From contig VZTJ01000300.1 of NCBI GenBank assembly GCA_013397795.1, forward strand, positions 1,289,378 through 1,353,377: DNA of 64,000 nucleotides, in the 5' to 3' direction. A model generated the notes under the pieces. It was not told the DNA's origin. It saw nothing but the letters and a program-made list of their open reading frames with translations, and ran no database searches. A program made the translations under genes and the position numbers. The stretch's first letter is position 1. The number at the start of each line of letters is the position of its first letter. Below, piece by piece: positions 1-15,100 of this stretch. Origin of the DNA: Orthonyx spaldingii. Taxonomy: Eukaryota; Chordata; Aves; Passeriformes; Orthonychidae.

Positions 1-17
1 AAATTATCTGAACTCAC

Positions 18-135
18 TTCTGCCACCTCTGGAGAACTGTTCATCAGGCTCTGTATGTAGCTGTTGAGCTCCACTTTTCTTTTGGCTGCTACATCTTTGA
101 TATGTGTTCTTCCCAGCACCATCTTATTAGGAAAG
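18..135 (-). CDS. PIK3C2A: PIK3C2A exon 29, PX domain (residues 1488-1527)
   Basis: It has a CACGTAG acceptor and a GAA|GTGAGT donor; 118 bases, ending in phase 0. It encodes FPNKMVLGRTHIKDVAAKRK, then VELNSYIQSLMNSSPEVAE. The exons for the rest of PX and the C-terminal C2 domain are left of base 1. Confidence 0.96.
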
Positions 136-3100
136 CTACGTGACAAGAACAACAGAGAGTTTTCAGTTAATTTATCAGAAGTAAGTACAGTAGGATTTCA
201 CTGTCATTTTCATCCTGAAGTGCTCACATCCATTTTTTTCTGCCAATCTGGAATGGAAACACAGCATGCCAATAGGCCATGACACTCCAGAAAGGCAAGG
301 AAATATTTATAGGTAATTGTTAAACATGGGCTGTTAAACACAGCCCAAAACACAGATGCTCCTCTGGATTTCCTCCTTAAAACTGAGAGACAACTCATCT
401 CTCCCTTAATTGCCATCTTTGAGGTCTAGTTTGCCCTTCAGCAGTTTTGTCTCCATTTCAAGGTATTTCTTCCTCCACACAGCTGGGAGCAGTTTTGTTG
501 CTTTTGTAATAGTGATGAGCAAGCTAGGCACATACCCTGGTAACTTCCAAAGAGGAAAGAGAATGCCAAGTTTGTTGTGGAGCTCCTGGAATTCATCAAA
601 TGTTCGGAAGACAAATGTTGGCTCAACTTGCCCTTCTCTCAAAACTCTCACTACATAGATCTGCCCAAAACACAAAAATAAAAGTAGTTTATGTAAAAAT
701 ATTATGACGTAACAATTTATTTTCCTTCACAATCAACTCTTTCTCCTATAGTAATCCTTCTCCTGAATACATATCCCATTACTATATCCCATATCCCAGC
801 ATTTGCATTTCGTGGTAGAATTAGAATTATAAATAGCCCCTCATGCAAAGTAACATCACACGGTCTTCCCATAAGGTGGATCCACAGCTGACAGAGGGAT
901 GATGAAGCCAGGTAAGGCTGAGCTGTGCACACTCTCCCTTTCAAGCCTCACTGGAAGTTCATACCAAGTATACAAAATGTTAACACTGGTGCAGCATTAC
1001 ATCGAGACATGTATCTGTGGGGCCAGGACTACCACAGAACCTTTCAGGTGTACTTGTTTTCAATTTAATTCCCTCCTGATTCTAAAGGATTCCACTTTTA
1101 AAGTGACAGTTTGGTGGGCAGATGCAAGTGCACTGCATTATACAAAAATAATTTTTCAAAGTACTGGGGGTACAGTCCCAGGATACATTCACATTATTCA
1201 AGGGAAATGAAGTTGAGAAGCTGCACAGAGAATTCAGTTCAGTGGACTCATTTTATGGGTAGAGGAGTTAAATGTATCATGTATAATTTAACTGTAAAAA
1301 TCTAGACAGAATCTAGACCATCCTAACAGTCTGCTAGAAGAGGCGAGGCTGTTTTGGCTCAGACCAGGAGTACTCAAATACATTTATTATACAGTGATTC
1401 AGTACAAAGCTCTTCACTTCCAGCGTTAGTCAGATTTGTTCTACCTTCCTTTGCTGGTGTCTTACCAGATTAAGATATTTACAGTGAACACAACTTGGAA
1501 AGAGACATACATTTGCATCTATCAGTATAGGTAACTTTATAAAAAACTTCAGGGAAATGTAACTTGAGCTGATTACTCCAACCCAGCAAATAGCAGTAGA
1601 GAAGTAGAACAATTAAAAAACTTTGGAGAAGGTCACACATCTGCGTAGGAATACAAACATTAAGTCTCAAAGTGTAACCCAGGTCTATTAAAATCCTGAG
1701 AGCAAATTGCAATGCTTGGTGCCTCTTGTAAGACCCACTAGGAGTGTAGGTGCATTAGTACAGGAAATAGTGCTTTTACTTAGGAGGAACAAACCAAACT
1801 TTAATGGAAGGTCAGACCAAAACCAGAGTGTCTGACTTAATGACTCCTACTCAGGAAGGAGCCATCTTACAGAAGGCAGCTACATAAAACATGAACATGA
1901 CTCAAATTCCCATGTTTTAAAATAATCTCCACCAACACTACTTCTGCCCTTTCTACTTCCTTCTAGATGATTTTTAAAAGGTGTTTTCACGTTGAAGAAT
2001 ATTATGGGATGCTAGAAATGCCAGTCTCTACTCTAGCAGTGCAATTGCTGGTTTACCTTGGCCAGCAGGTCAGCACCCACACAGCTGCTTGCTCACTCCC
2101 ACACCCTCACCAGCGGGACAGTGGGAGAGCAAGAGCAAGAGTGAGAAGATCTGTGGGCTGAGATAAAGACAGCCCTGGGGAGGGAGGGTGATGCAAGACA
2201 ATCACCACAAGCAGATCCATGCTCAGCCAGTTCCCAAACAACCACCGTGGAAGAAAACTCCCTCCTGTCTTCTTCTTTCTTCCTCTACCCCCAGTTTTTA
2301 TTGCTGACAGTGGCATTATATGCTGTGGAGTATCTCTGACTGGTTTTGGTCAGCTGTCCCTACTGTGTCTTGTTGGAAGAAAATACACCATTATCTTCCC
2401 TGAGTAGAAACAGCTCCCACACACTTACGTAATGTTTATCTGGGTTGTATCTCTTCTGATACGTAAACACAGACACTTGTTTGATTCGGCCGTCCTGTTT
2501 GAGGGAATAGGTTTTAGCAGAAAACGAGAGGATGGGCTCGTCGTTAGAAGGCAGACCTGAGAAACGCAGCTGAGCCAAGTTGTGAATGAAGAAATTGAAC
2601 TTTGTGGCAACACTTCCCAGACTGGATTCGATCAGCCTAGAAAAAGAAAAAATAACATCAAAACACACGAAAGTGGTTCTGTCAGTGCATCACACTGAAG
2701 TCTAAGAAAAATAAACCATATTTCTTACTGACAAAGAAAAGGTTTTTAAGAGTGATCAATGGGTTATATAAATAGTATCATATCAACATTTATTAGAAGA
2801 CTCAGTATCCAAACTTTGGAATAGGTTTTTATTGAAGAAGTGAAGGCTTTCCAGACCTGCACCCAATTTTGGAGCCCTGGAAAGACATGGACCTGTTGGA
2901 GCAGGTCACAGAAATTATCAGAAGGTGAACATCTCTCCTGTGAGAAGACTCTGAGAGAATAGGGATTGCTCAGACTGGAGAAGAGAAGGCTCTGGGAAGA
3001 TCTTATTCTGGTCTTTCATGGAGAGGCCATTCCTACTTAAAGGGAGCTTATACAAAAGATGCGGATAAACTTTTTAGCAGGACCTGTTGTGAGAGGACAA

Positions 3101-6100
3101 GGGATAAAGTATATGAGGGCAGATTCAGATTAGATATAAGAAAGAAATTTTTTTACAGTAAGAGTGGTGAAACACCAGAACAGGTTGCCCAGAGAGGTTG
3201 TAGATGTCAGGGTAGGGCTCTGAGGAACCTGACCTAGTTGAGGATGTCCCTGCTCATTGCAGGGGGATTGGTCTTAGATGGCCTTTAAAGGTCCCTTCCA
3301 AGCCAAAATTTTCTATGATTTTAAGTTGCATGCACACCACTGCAGTCTCCCCTGTATATTTAAAGTGAAGTACAGTAACACTTTTCTACCACGTAGCAAC
3401 AACTTGGTTACACTATAGGCACTCCTCCACTTCCACCGGGGCATCATCCCTCTCTCCCCACTGTGCAAAAGCACTTCTCCAAGACAGAACTTCTCTACAA
3501 TGCTTTCCATCATACACTCTACTATTAAATAATTTAGAATGTATTCAAAATGTAAGTCTTAAACAGCCAGACAGAATTATATACTCTCGGTACTTTAAAC
3601 CAATTTTCCACACAAGGTCACTCCTAAAATCTACAAGGTATTTTAGCACAAGCATTTACTCTTATATGGAACTGATCTTACTTATGTAGTTAATTGGTAT
3701 TTATGATTGTACAGTGTAACTACTCAACTTGTACAGACACGTTCGTGACCATCCCTAGAACGTTTTTTCCTATCAGAAATCTCCCATTAAGAGGATGATA
3801 CTGGGAGATATTTTAGTTTTCACTCATTCAGTACCTTGTGAAGAAAATGGTGGCTTCTGCATCTGTTGTTTGAGGCTGGAGAGCATCCTGGACATACTTC
3901 AAGTCCTGAACCCCACTTAGTTCTGGTAACCCAGAAGAAAGCATCTGCAAGAAATGGAAATTTAGTTTTAATACAATAAACCCAATATGATTTTATACTG
4001 AAATGATTAAGTCTTAGACCCTCAAATTCATTTGTAGCTGCACTAAATTGCTAAACACTAACAGCAATTACTTATAATCAGCAGTTATTCATTATTTCTG
4101 TTGAATTAAAAGCAGTTAATATTTCTTTGCAGTGTAATTTGTGGTATTATATTAGTTTTAAATTTTCAAGAAAGAGGTAGGTATTAAAAAACCTTAAAAA
4201 ATTTCACATCAAGCTTCCGAAAAAGTAGATCAGATGTTTCTGGCTTTAAAAAAAAAGCGTGCATTAATAGTTACTTCAGGATAAAAGGCATTTAGTACAA
4301 TTTTTAGTACAACCCAGCATGACAGGTCTATCAAGTTTCAATTGAATTTGAAAAATGATTACCAATGAAAGCAGGTTAAGGAAGAGGCTGGCGTGTTTCC
4401 TTATCAAGTTGTAAGCCTGGCAACAGAGATCCACGAAGAGCTGAAAGCGAATCGTGGGTTTTTCCCCACCATTAATGACGTAAGCCATATCTGATGTCAG
4501 CACAAAAGGAGCTCGATCCCTGTTCAAAAAGCACAGAATTCATAAGTTCATCATAAGGTCTCTTCATTGTCATGTACTTCCTGCTCCCCTCCATCCCCAC
4601 CCTGAGGTAATGGTATTAAATATTCCATTTCATGGGTTTGGGTTGGGTTCCTCTCCCAAGCGCTGCCTCAGGTTACACAGCACTTACACACAGTACTGGA
4701 CCTACAGCAGATCTCCCAGAGCAACACTTGCAAAAAAAAGTCACTTCATTCTCTACACTGCTTAGGCACAGAAAATACCTTTTAAAGCTACCAAACATTT
4801 GTGCATGACCCAGAAACTTTCCAAAGTCGATGTGAAACATATGCCCAGTGTTCCGGAGCATTATGTTATCATTGTGGCGGTCACAGATTCCCAGGACGTA
4901 AGTGGCTACACAGCATCCTGCACAGGAGTAGACAAAGTTTTCTGAAGCCTGGGAGGGAGAGAAAAGAAGTGAATTGAAATCAAGTATCAGTGGAAAAATA
5001 TAATTCCTGTATTCAACAGTCAGTCTTGATGAGTGCAAAATCCAAGCCAGGCAAAACAGACCCTAAATTTGTTATTTTTTTTCAAAATACTGTTCTTCAA
5101 ACAGATAGCTTTGCCAAAATCTCTTGATATCACACTTCCCAGCAAAAATGGTCATTTTATTTCTTACATAAATGAAGAGAAATGAGGAGTTGAAGACAAA
5201 TCACAAAACTATGTTAGCAAAGAAAAGGGTACAAGACCTATCCTTGCAAAGTATTGTAATGGCATTATAGCCCCCCACCCCAAAAAATTTAATTTTTGAG
5301 TCTCATGTGTACAAGAAGAGGCCACTGCTCCTAAACTACAATTAAGAGCAGCCACTATTCCTCTCTATCTTGAATTCAAGTCCATTTTTTCTATATCTGA
5401 TAAAAACTCTTGATGAGAATCCTGAGAATCCATCTGGCTTCCTCTTACTTATGGGAGGGATTTTAATTTGCTGGTTTTCAAGTATAGGAAGAATTAGGTT
5501 TCTTAAATATACAAAACAAAAACGGAAGACCTGGAATATGAATTTCCTTCTTTCTTCAGATGGTACTTAGCCCTTTTTTAAAAGATCTTCAAAAAGAACA
5601 GTGCTGAAAAGTTACCTTTTCATACTCCTCCTCTGTAGGATTGTACTTCCGCAACCATTCCGCCAGAGGCTTGTCCTTAAAAGAACCTGTCACTCCATAT
5701 TCCACTTGAATTTTCCTAAGTGTGTCTGAAGCAGGAACAAGCTCTACCATGCCTTGATATAAAATAAAACAAAGTGTATTTAGTGATCTCCTCAAGTTAT
5801 GCTGCATTTTTATTATTCAGCAGAAACTTTCCTAACAAAAATGGATTGTACAGTCTTAGACCAACTACTTTCAACACCCAGTTAGGTGTAAAAATAATTC
5901 TATTAGTCCCCATAGCATTTCCACAGATTATGTTACAAAGCAAACCACGAAACACATGTAGCAATCCAACTTAGCTTACTTTACTACAACTAGTTACACT
6001 TGCTGGAATGCACATTTAAATAATTAGTTTCTACCACATAAAGTACTATTAGTCTAAATTGGGCAAAATATTTTGATGCTGGCAAGTCTCACACACTGAC

Positions 6101-9100
6101 ACTGAATTATTCTAGTAACTTTATCTGCTGTCAAGCATTGAAACAGACCAGGCAGTGGGCTTTATATGTGGCCTTACTTTGGAGATATAATTTACTAAAA
6201 ATATTTGTATAGCTAAATCATAAAAGGAAGACATTTAGTTGATGGACAGAATTTTACTTCTATATTGGCAAGAGCTACTAAAGGTACATCTGTAATTTAC
6301 ATCCATTTTACTTTTCCCCTTTAATCTTTTGAATACTTTAAGGACACTAATATCAGCCGCAAGAAAAAAAATACACTACATAAATCAAGTTATCATTCAG
6401 AGTAGGAGGAAAAGCCATCTGTTTCTCTAAAAAGCAAATCTTACATAAATAGAAGCTCTTTGCTTAATTTTGCCAACCTAAATTTCCATCTTTTCCATGT
6501 ATTTAAGAGTTTTGGTCATGCTGTTCATTTGACTAAAGAAATATTTAAGTTATTGTTTATCCTCTTAAATATCTTTGGTTTCTATTGGCTAGCTCTAGAG
6601 AATTAGCTAGAACTAGCAAAAAGCATGTTCAAGGTGCAGGGCAGTATTTGCACTCAGAGTTCTGTGACCTACTTTCAAACCCCAGAGACAGCCAAGGAAC
6701 TTTCACCAGCATATGACACCAGTTCTGGGGGATAGTGTGTGTGTGTGTGTGTGTGTGTGTGCATGGCAAGGGCTGGTTTAAATTTTTCTTCTTTTCGTAA
6801 CTTTCAGTACAAGAATGATACTCCCTGACTCAACTGCAGCAGATTCCAAATACTTCAGCATTTTGGTTTGGACTGGAATACTTTCACCATAATTAAACTT
6901 TCAGAATAAGGATTGCTATAGCACCGTTATTTTCCTGGGTTGCAGTAAGAGCATCAAGAGAAACCTTAGCTTTTGTCACTGTATTTTTTTGTTTGTACCA
7001 CTGTTCGTTGACAACAGAATGCTCAAGAAAAGAAACACACTTAGATGCCACTCAGCCATCAGTGTGACAAGAATTGAAGTGGGGGAGCAAAGATCAAAGG
7101 CAGCATCTGGTTTTGCACCTCGGTCTTTTCCAGTTGAGAGACACTTGAAGATAACCATCCGTAGATCAAGTCCCTCCTGCAGCCAGATCTTATCCATAAT
7201 CTTAATCATTTGTAAAGCCAGCATATCTTGTCTCAGGTCTTCTCCAACCTTAAGTGAAAAAAAAAAGAGTTAACCAGAGACACAATAAACTTAAAAGAAA
7301 AGCTTTCACATGTGCTAAACTTTTATGTTTCACAGCCTGTTCACATGTTGCTTTCAAGATACAAACTCACAGAATAACTAAGCTTATTGGTCTATGCTAT
7401 ACTTAATTGATAGTAAAGAAATAGTGATTATTATTCAGCTTCTTTTCTCCAATACACATGTAAGACCTACCTTAAACATCACATTAATTTCTTCTCCCAG
7501 GGGGTCTGCATTTATCAGTGCAACTTTGAGTGGTACTGCATTGGAGCTGAAGAAAGAACATGCCTGCAAGTAGATTTAGTGTTAATGGTCAGAAATGACT
7601 ACTCCTGCCAGCCCAGAAAACAAGACATTCTGACAACAAGCAGGTTTGACACACAATGTGTCTATTCAGACTTTTAACATTTCAATTGTGGTGAATACGT
7701 GCTTCCTTTGAATAATGAGCCCTTTGGCTGTTATTTGTTGAATTCTTGTACAAAAGCCAATAGTGCTGCACAGTGATGTTTTATACATGCTGAAGGGAAG
7801 AGTGAATAAAACATGAATAAATGTTTAATCAGCAGCTTTTTTTGAAACCTAGAAGATGTATTAAAAAATATGTATTTCTGTGTATTGTGTTGCACAGTAT
7901 TTTCTCATTTATCTGCTTTCAAGTCCCTGCTCATGATTTAACAGTTACAGTAGAGAAGGAAAGTGAGATGAGTTGTCTCTCCAACACAGGATTAGTTCAA
8001 GCGTTAACAGACCTTTAGGTTTTCAGTCATGCATGATGATATAATCAAGACTGTGGTTGAGCAGATACTGTCAAACCTCGCAGAGTTCTGGAAAAATAAT
8101 TTACCTGCTTCTCCTACATTATCACTTGCTGGACTTTCACAATAAAATAAAGCTACTGCCTCCCTGCCTGACATCTCTAGACACAATCAGTAACAGGTAG
8201 TTTCATGTGTTTCACAGCATTTACTCATTGCTTGAACTTTATGTTCTTGGTCAATTTCCTCTTTTGATTATTAACGCACACAGGATTTTTTCACGCACTT
8301 TGAGTAGCTCCCTGCTTTGCTATAACCAGGATTGCTGGTCTCAAGAGACAGGATCTGAGATATAATAAGTTATTACAGATATATGTATATATTTTTACCA
8401 CAAGTGCCTTTGTTGGTTTTACACTGTATTTGTACACATTTTACCTATGCTCAGCTAATTTCACTGCCCTATTTAATCAGAATTTTTGATTAAACCCTTC
8501 CAAAGCATAAAGAGCTTTCAAGCACTTCAACTGATCTTTTTCCTTTGTAAAAGTTTTACCTAGATGTAATTTTTACAAAAAGGTTTTGAAACTGTGAATA
8601 TGCAGTACCTTAATATTTAACTCTTTAGCCACAAGACTGGGATTGAGAGGCAAACGGCATTTGTTCTTCAAGAAAAATAACTGCACACGTTCCATACCAT
8701 TTTGCAAGGCAACCTGCAGACAAAAAGAAAATTCAACTGACATTTTCCTAACTGAAGCATCTACAGAAAACCTCTGGATAAAGTTACCCTGAAGCCACTA
8801 CTTTAACTCCTCAGTGTCAAAGGAATGCTAGAAACTATAGCTGCTGCCTTAGCTATTAAAAATACCTAAGCCTAGAAATGTAACACTCATCACACACATT
8901 CGTCGGAGGTTTTTTTGACTGAACCAGATGACAGCATCCCACTCTATCAAACTGTAAGCTCTATTATTAGCATAAAAACAGATATCCCATTCTTTTGCAT
9001 AATGGGATCGTTCTTCAGCAGTAATGGGTTTAAATTCATTTCCAGTTTCTCGTACACAGGAACCATCCTACTTTCTTGCCCTATCACCTCAACATGATAT

Positions 9101-12100
9101 ATTTCAGATGACAAACTTGACAAAAACATCAATTTCATTAAGCTTTCCAGAGCAATAAGTTCGTAAATCTTCCTATACATTTACATAACATTTTGAACTT
9201 AGACTAAAAAGACAATGAAGTGGATTAGTTTTGAATGAAAAATATACACATACCTGCCGAGCAGATCCACTTGTTTGCTTTACTCTTTCTGCTACCATTC
9301 CAAAGAGCTGCACTAGCCTGGTCTGCTTCTCCAGCTCTTCCCTCAGCCTTTTTCCACAGACTGAAAGAAAAGCTCCAAGAATTTGCTCATACCTTACACC
9401 AAACTTTGTATCATACAGTGTATCCTTAAGAAGCCTGAAATAAAGGATTTAAGTTAAATTTTCCTAAGGAAAATACAGCAAACAACGCAATATTAAGACA
9501 TTGAAATATTTTAATGAATCAGTACTACATATGTCTGCAGTTGCTGATATACAAGATACAAAGGGCAAGAAGTCTGCGCTTTGTAGAGGCACAATCTGTT
9601 CATTAAAAAAAAAAAAACCAAAACAGCAACCAGGATCTACATTCTGTACAATCACCATTCATAACAGTCATTGTTATGCTATTGAATGGTGATGTTAAGA
9701 AGGATTTTTTTTCCTGGAAATATGAATCTTGTGGCACACACATTACACGAGCAGTGGAACAAAGAACCCCTTAACCCCTTACCAGTACAGGTAGTGCGCA
9801 ATCCGAATGCTCCCGAGCGCCCGAGCCAAAAGAAATTTCACAAGAGCACTGTCAAGGTAGGTTTCATACTTCAATGCCTAAATACAATGAAAATTACATA
9901 ATCAGGTCTGGATTTAATTCTTGACGAACACAGATTTTGTGACTAATGCAGAGACAGAATCACCACAAATACTTCGGACAGTCACAATGTGATTATTTAT
10001 TCAAATTGTTGCCCCTGCTGTGCATTGCAGTTAGAGGCACACAACTGCACTTCTGCTACTAGCCAGAAGCAATTCCTTTGGGTTTTCAAGAGCCATAAAA
10101 ATTCAGACTTCTGTGTAGGCAGAAAGTCTTACCTGTACAAACTGAGGAAGGAAATCTGTTAACTCATCATCACTCAATGTCTCCATCCAATTCACAGCTG
10201 TATTTCGTACTTCCTGATCAGCAAACCTAGAAAGTCACCACAAATCCACATTAAGTTTTCTCTGTTCATGTAGGGCTTTTTTCTTATTCTTTTTTTTGCG
10301 ATCAGCTAGATACAAAAGCAGCCATATAAAGTCTTTAAAAGCTCAGTAACGGACCTACAAGTATGAGGCCCTTCGCCACATAAGATGCAACCACATGTGC
10401 ATGTTTAGGACAAGCACCCTCAAAACCTCTTAAAATTCTGACTCTATAAACTCCTGTCCTGTTGCATGTTAAGACTTCAGAACCTCCTAACCACTGTTGC
10501 TGTGGTTTCACTACATGACTTGGTTAAACCTACATCAATAAAGTAAGCACAGGGTTCTTTAAGATTTTAAGAACATTTAACTTTTGCCACAAGCAATTCA
10601 GCAATATTTTTTCCACAGAACACCATTCAGGATCTTCTACCAAAGAAGTGTCATTTAATGCTCAACAACACACGAAGAATTTATTTACACTATTTTTCTT
10701 ACTTTGAATCAAGTAGTTCCAGTGCAGCTAAGGGTGATAAAGGAGGCCACCGCTGAAGTAACGAATATATTTCTGGAAGACTTGCCCAGTCCCAGTGAGG
10801 GGCACTAACCAGTATTTTTGGTAGGCTGTTAGTATGGCTATAACAATAATGTCTCTTCTCCCACAAAAATTCTTTATCTTCTTTCGACAGCCTGCAGACA
10901 AAAGCATTTCAGTTTATAAATGCACATTATAAACAGTCACCTGAATTACCCCAATGCCAGTGGTCATGGTATACATACAGATAATTTAACACACAAAATG
11001 GAATGACATTGAAATGACTGTTTCCTCCACAAGTCAAAACAAGAAGCCAAATAAAGCCTCAAACATTAAGGAAACAGTTGTTCAAAGTTATAATTTAGGA
11101 ATGACAAAATAAAGTTTTAGTATATAATCCAAAATAAACCAAAAACATTAATGTGAGTTTGGTGCAGATGAGTGGGAAAGGCTGCCAGAAAAGCTTCCAT
11201 GGCCCATGACAGACTGCTACTGCTCCCTGTAACTGAGAAACTGCCAAGCAGGAACAGGCAACTGGAACAGGCAGGCAAAGGGGCAGCAATCTTGGAGCAA
11301 GAGACTATTTTAACACCAACCATGGAATGCACAAGGAAATTCATTAAGTCAGTACCATTATTTCACATGTTAAATTCTAATCTCTTGTTTAAGTCTCTAC
11401 AGGTCTTCAAAATACATAAAAAAAATTACAGAAACTTAAGAATATATAAGCATTCCATACCCCAGCTACAAATTGTCATGTACAAGAAGAGCACAGCTAG
11501 GAGAGATGGACATACCCAATAGTGCTATCCTTGGAGAGAATGGCAAGGAGACGTTCTCTCAATGGTTTCTCTAATGTTTCTACAGAATGATGCACAGTAG
11601 TCTTTGCAGCTTGAGGAATTTTATATTCAATATCAAAAGCATGGGATGGGAAGTCAATCTGAAAAAAAAAAAAAATAAGAAAAAAGATGATGCAAGTCCT
11701 CAAGCACCGTAGAGAAAGGTCACCCTTCCAGCAATCTCGTATGTTTGGGTATCTGAACTCTTTAGTTCTACAAGTGTAACAGTCTTCAGATACTGCTTGC
11801 TGAACATTTTTTTCCATCTCAATTCTTCTACATAACTATGGTTCCTAAATGTACAGCCCTGTTATTGCACAATGCAGTGGGTGGAGCACTCCTCAGAAGA
11901 GAAGTGAGAATGCTTAGAGCAGAGATAATCATAGAACTATTCAAACCCACACCAGTGGTTTCCACCCAACCACCGACTCAGGCCATGTTTTAGGACTGCT
12001 GAGCCTTGCCTAGTAAGGAACCTTCACTTTGGAGGGAAATTTGGATTCTGAATTGAGAAAGAGTTCTATAAAGGAACTGGAATTGCTACCGCTTGTGTTC

Positions 12101-15100
12101 AGCTCAGTATACATTTCCATGGATTGCTTTCAAAAACATTCTCTCCCAGCACAGACAACATGTAATGCCAAAGCACCTCTGATTTCTCTTACTTCCAGAC
12201 AGTTATTCAACAACAGATCTGTAGAGACTTCCAAGAGTTTCCCATTCTTTGCCCTTACAGTTTAGCAATCACTATTCTATACTGACTTCCAAATATTGCT
12301 TCGCAGAATTTTCCCTCTCCCTGAAACATTCATCTGACTTCCAAGTCACAAAACTCAAACAAAACAGAGCAAATCAGAATTATGTATAACCTGCAATACT
12401 ATTCTTTCCATATTTCCTTTCTTACTGGCCGTGCCTGACACATGATGCGGATGTGATGAGGTCCACAGTTGCAAGAGCTTTGTCCCACAAGTTAACAATC
12501 TGAGAAAAGAACATGTGCAGGTATTAGTATCACAATCTGTTTACTTCACCAAGGTATTAGTTGTTAAATGAATTTACTTATTTTCACTGGCTGTCATCTG
12601 TAATTTAAGTGCTTTAAAGGGCTGCACACAACTTTAAGGTGGAAAAGGCAAAGGAAAAAGTTCAGTGTTGACATCATTTACACAGATAAATTAGGTGCTC
12701 CCTGTTCTCTAAGTCAGAAAAGGAATACTTTTGCCTCTGAGGAATAAACTGAACACAAACACATACTCTTCTCAGCTTCTAGAAAAAAAGGCCCAGGCAT
12801 ACGAATCTTACAGGCATCACCATTTGCTTGGACTTCCCACATTACCACATTCTGCAAGGGCATATCCAATGACATTTGCCAGTGTATTCCCAATATTAAT
12901 ACAATTTCCAACTGTGGTAGGGCACAACAGAAGACACTTCATAAATCAATTAAGTGCTGGATGTAGGTACAGAAAGCTTTTTTCATTTTTTTCAAATCAA
13001 AATGTTGCTCAAAAGACTACTTGAAGGCCAAGTCTTAAGTATATTTTGAAAGATGTTTTTGAGTCTGTATGTATTTCAAATAAAGAACAGATCGTTATAT
13101 GTAAATACTGATTAACTGGGAGCTTATCATGCCAATAAAAATTACCAAGTCGTGCCAGTAAAGTACAGCTGAGCAGCTTATTCTTTCTAATAATTCTCCA
13201 ATTTAATAGACTTGCCACAGCCTTCTGTCTCATCCACAAGTAATGACGTTTTAGGCCACTCCACATGCACTTCAGCAGAAGGAATTTTAACTTGGCTATG
13301 GATTTTTCCAAAATACATACATGACCAGTTTTGCTCTCCCTATATTTTAGTTAGTTTCAAGTTTTAACTCCTGCTTGCCATTGATGCTGTTTTCAACTGT
13401 AGCTGGAATATTTGGCTACCAGCTTTAATTACCTAGGTCTGGATTTAATTTATGTGGATTAGCGCACTAAGCATCTCTACAGCTGCTATATACAGGCCCC
13501 TCAGCAAGCTGGGGCACAAGATGTACCATTGTAGTGCTCTGCATAAACAAAATACAGTTTTCTCCCCAAACTAACTCCTATGAGAATACCATGAAGACAG
13601 GACAGATTTGCAATTCAAATCAAAAGCTGGGTTTTCAAATACTGTGAAATGTGGTATTTAGACAGGAGAATGAAATGCAACATTTAAACAGAAGGTTGAA
13701 ATAAGCATCGTTCATGAAAAGAAATCCAGGCTTTGGTGGAGACTGAAAGCAGCTGCAGGCCATCTTTGCAATGCAGGAAATCCTAAACTCTGTGACACCC
13801 TCGAGCTGTTGGAATCATCACCAGACAAGAGAGGAAGCAGAAAAAGTGAAGTCAAATCCAGAACCAGAGGATGCAAAGCACACAAAACAGCCACAAGCAA
13901 CACACAGCAGTAACTGTCCATGAAAGATTTGGCCTTTCTGAAACCTTGCTTGACAAAGTAAGCTTCCAGTAAGACCTAGAAGTCAGCAGCACAGATAAAT
14001 AGGAAACCTGAAGCATAAATACAGAAGCTGTTTTGCAATGGTGTGATCACTTCTGCAACACGATGTCTAATTTGGGCACCTGAGGTTCAAGTCTACTGGT
14101 TCATGTCTCACTGAGTAGCCACCCCAGTGATAAGCATTTTGGAATGCACTTCATAATCAAAGTTGGAAGCACAAAGCAACTTGAGCCAATCCAGAAACAC
14201 TCTGCTTAGGAAAGTTACAGCAGGCTTTTCATTGTTAGTAAAAACATGTAACAGCATCCAGCAGCTGTATTTGAAGGAAAGCCAGTTCAAACTAGAAATA
14301 TGCCACAAGTTTGACACACTTCTTAATGATCCCTTTATTTTAGATGTTTAAAATAAATCCAGCTCTGAATCAAAAGGAATAATTTTAGAATATTCTGGGA
14401 TATAATCAACCAAACAATATTCAACTTCCTCCAGCAGTTTTTTCAGCCAGTTAGATGAAAATCCCACAACACAGGACCACGTTTGGTCCTCTATTTAATG
14501 AAATGTATTTTTTCCGTATCAGTAAGTTTGCAATTCTTACCTTTATCATGGCCTACTATATTCAATATCAGAGAGGCAATTTCTGTAGTGATGGGTGTGG
14601 AGGAAGCTTTATACAGAGCAAATCATATTGATAATCTTACCCATGTTTTGGATACTTACCGCCTAAAATCAAAAAGAGGTAGAGAAACCTGACCCAAAAT
14701 TTCTGGGCCCTTTCTCTGCTTATTTGAGTCAGGGGAACTCCCACTACTTTGATTTAGGATTCCAAACAAAGTCAGACATAAGACTGATTCCAAAGGCAAC
14801 TGTGAAATCTGGATGGGGAAAATTATTCTATAAAATAAAAGTATTAAAAATAAGTCAATTAGAAAAAAGGCAGCAGTTAGTAAGTTACAGGCTTATCCAT
14901 ATAATCCATTTATGCCTCTTGCTTTCAAAAAATCAATTAACATTGAAGAACAAGTGTTAAATATCCATGCAATCATATTTTACTTCACTTCATCTCCCCT
15001 ACCAATAGTCAGCAAAACCTCCTAAATTACACTTCTGCACTGTAACCAGATTTGGAACGACCCTTTTAAATCTCTATTAAATCACATTCCTTACACAGAA

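Noticed and set aside
12426..12499. Exon 14 ending at the GTAAGA donor
   Set aside because: It leaves exon 15 out of frame and loses the conserved KKGxMERIVLQ residues that follow; the CAG|GTTATA donor restores both.
9905..13450. GTCTGGATTTAATT present at about 9905 and 13437
   Set aside because: A 14-base match is expected several times by chance in 64 kb.
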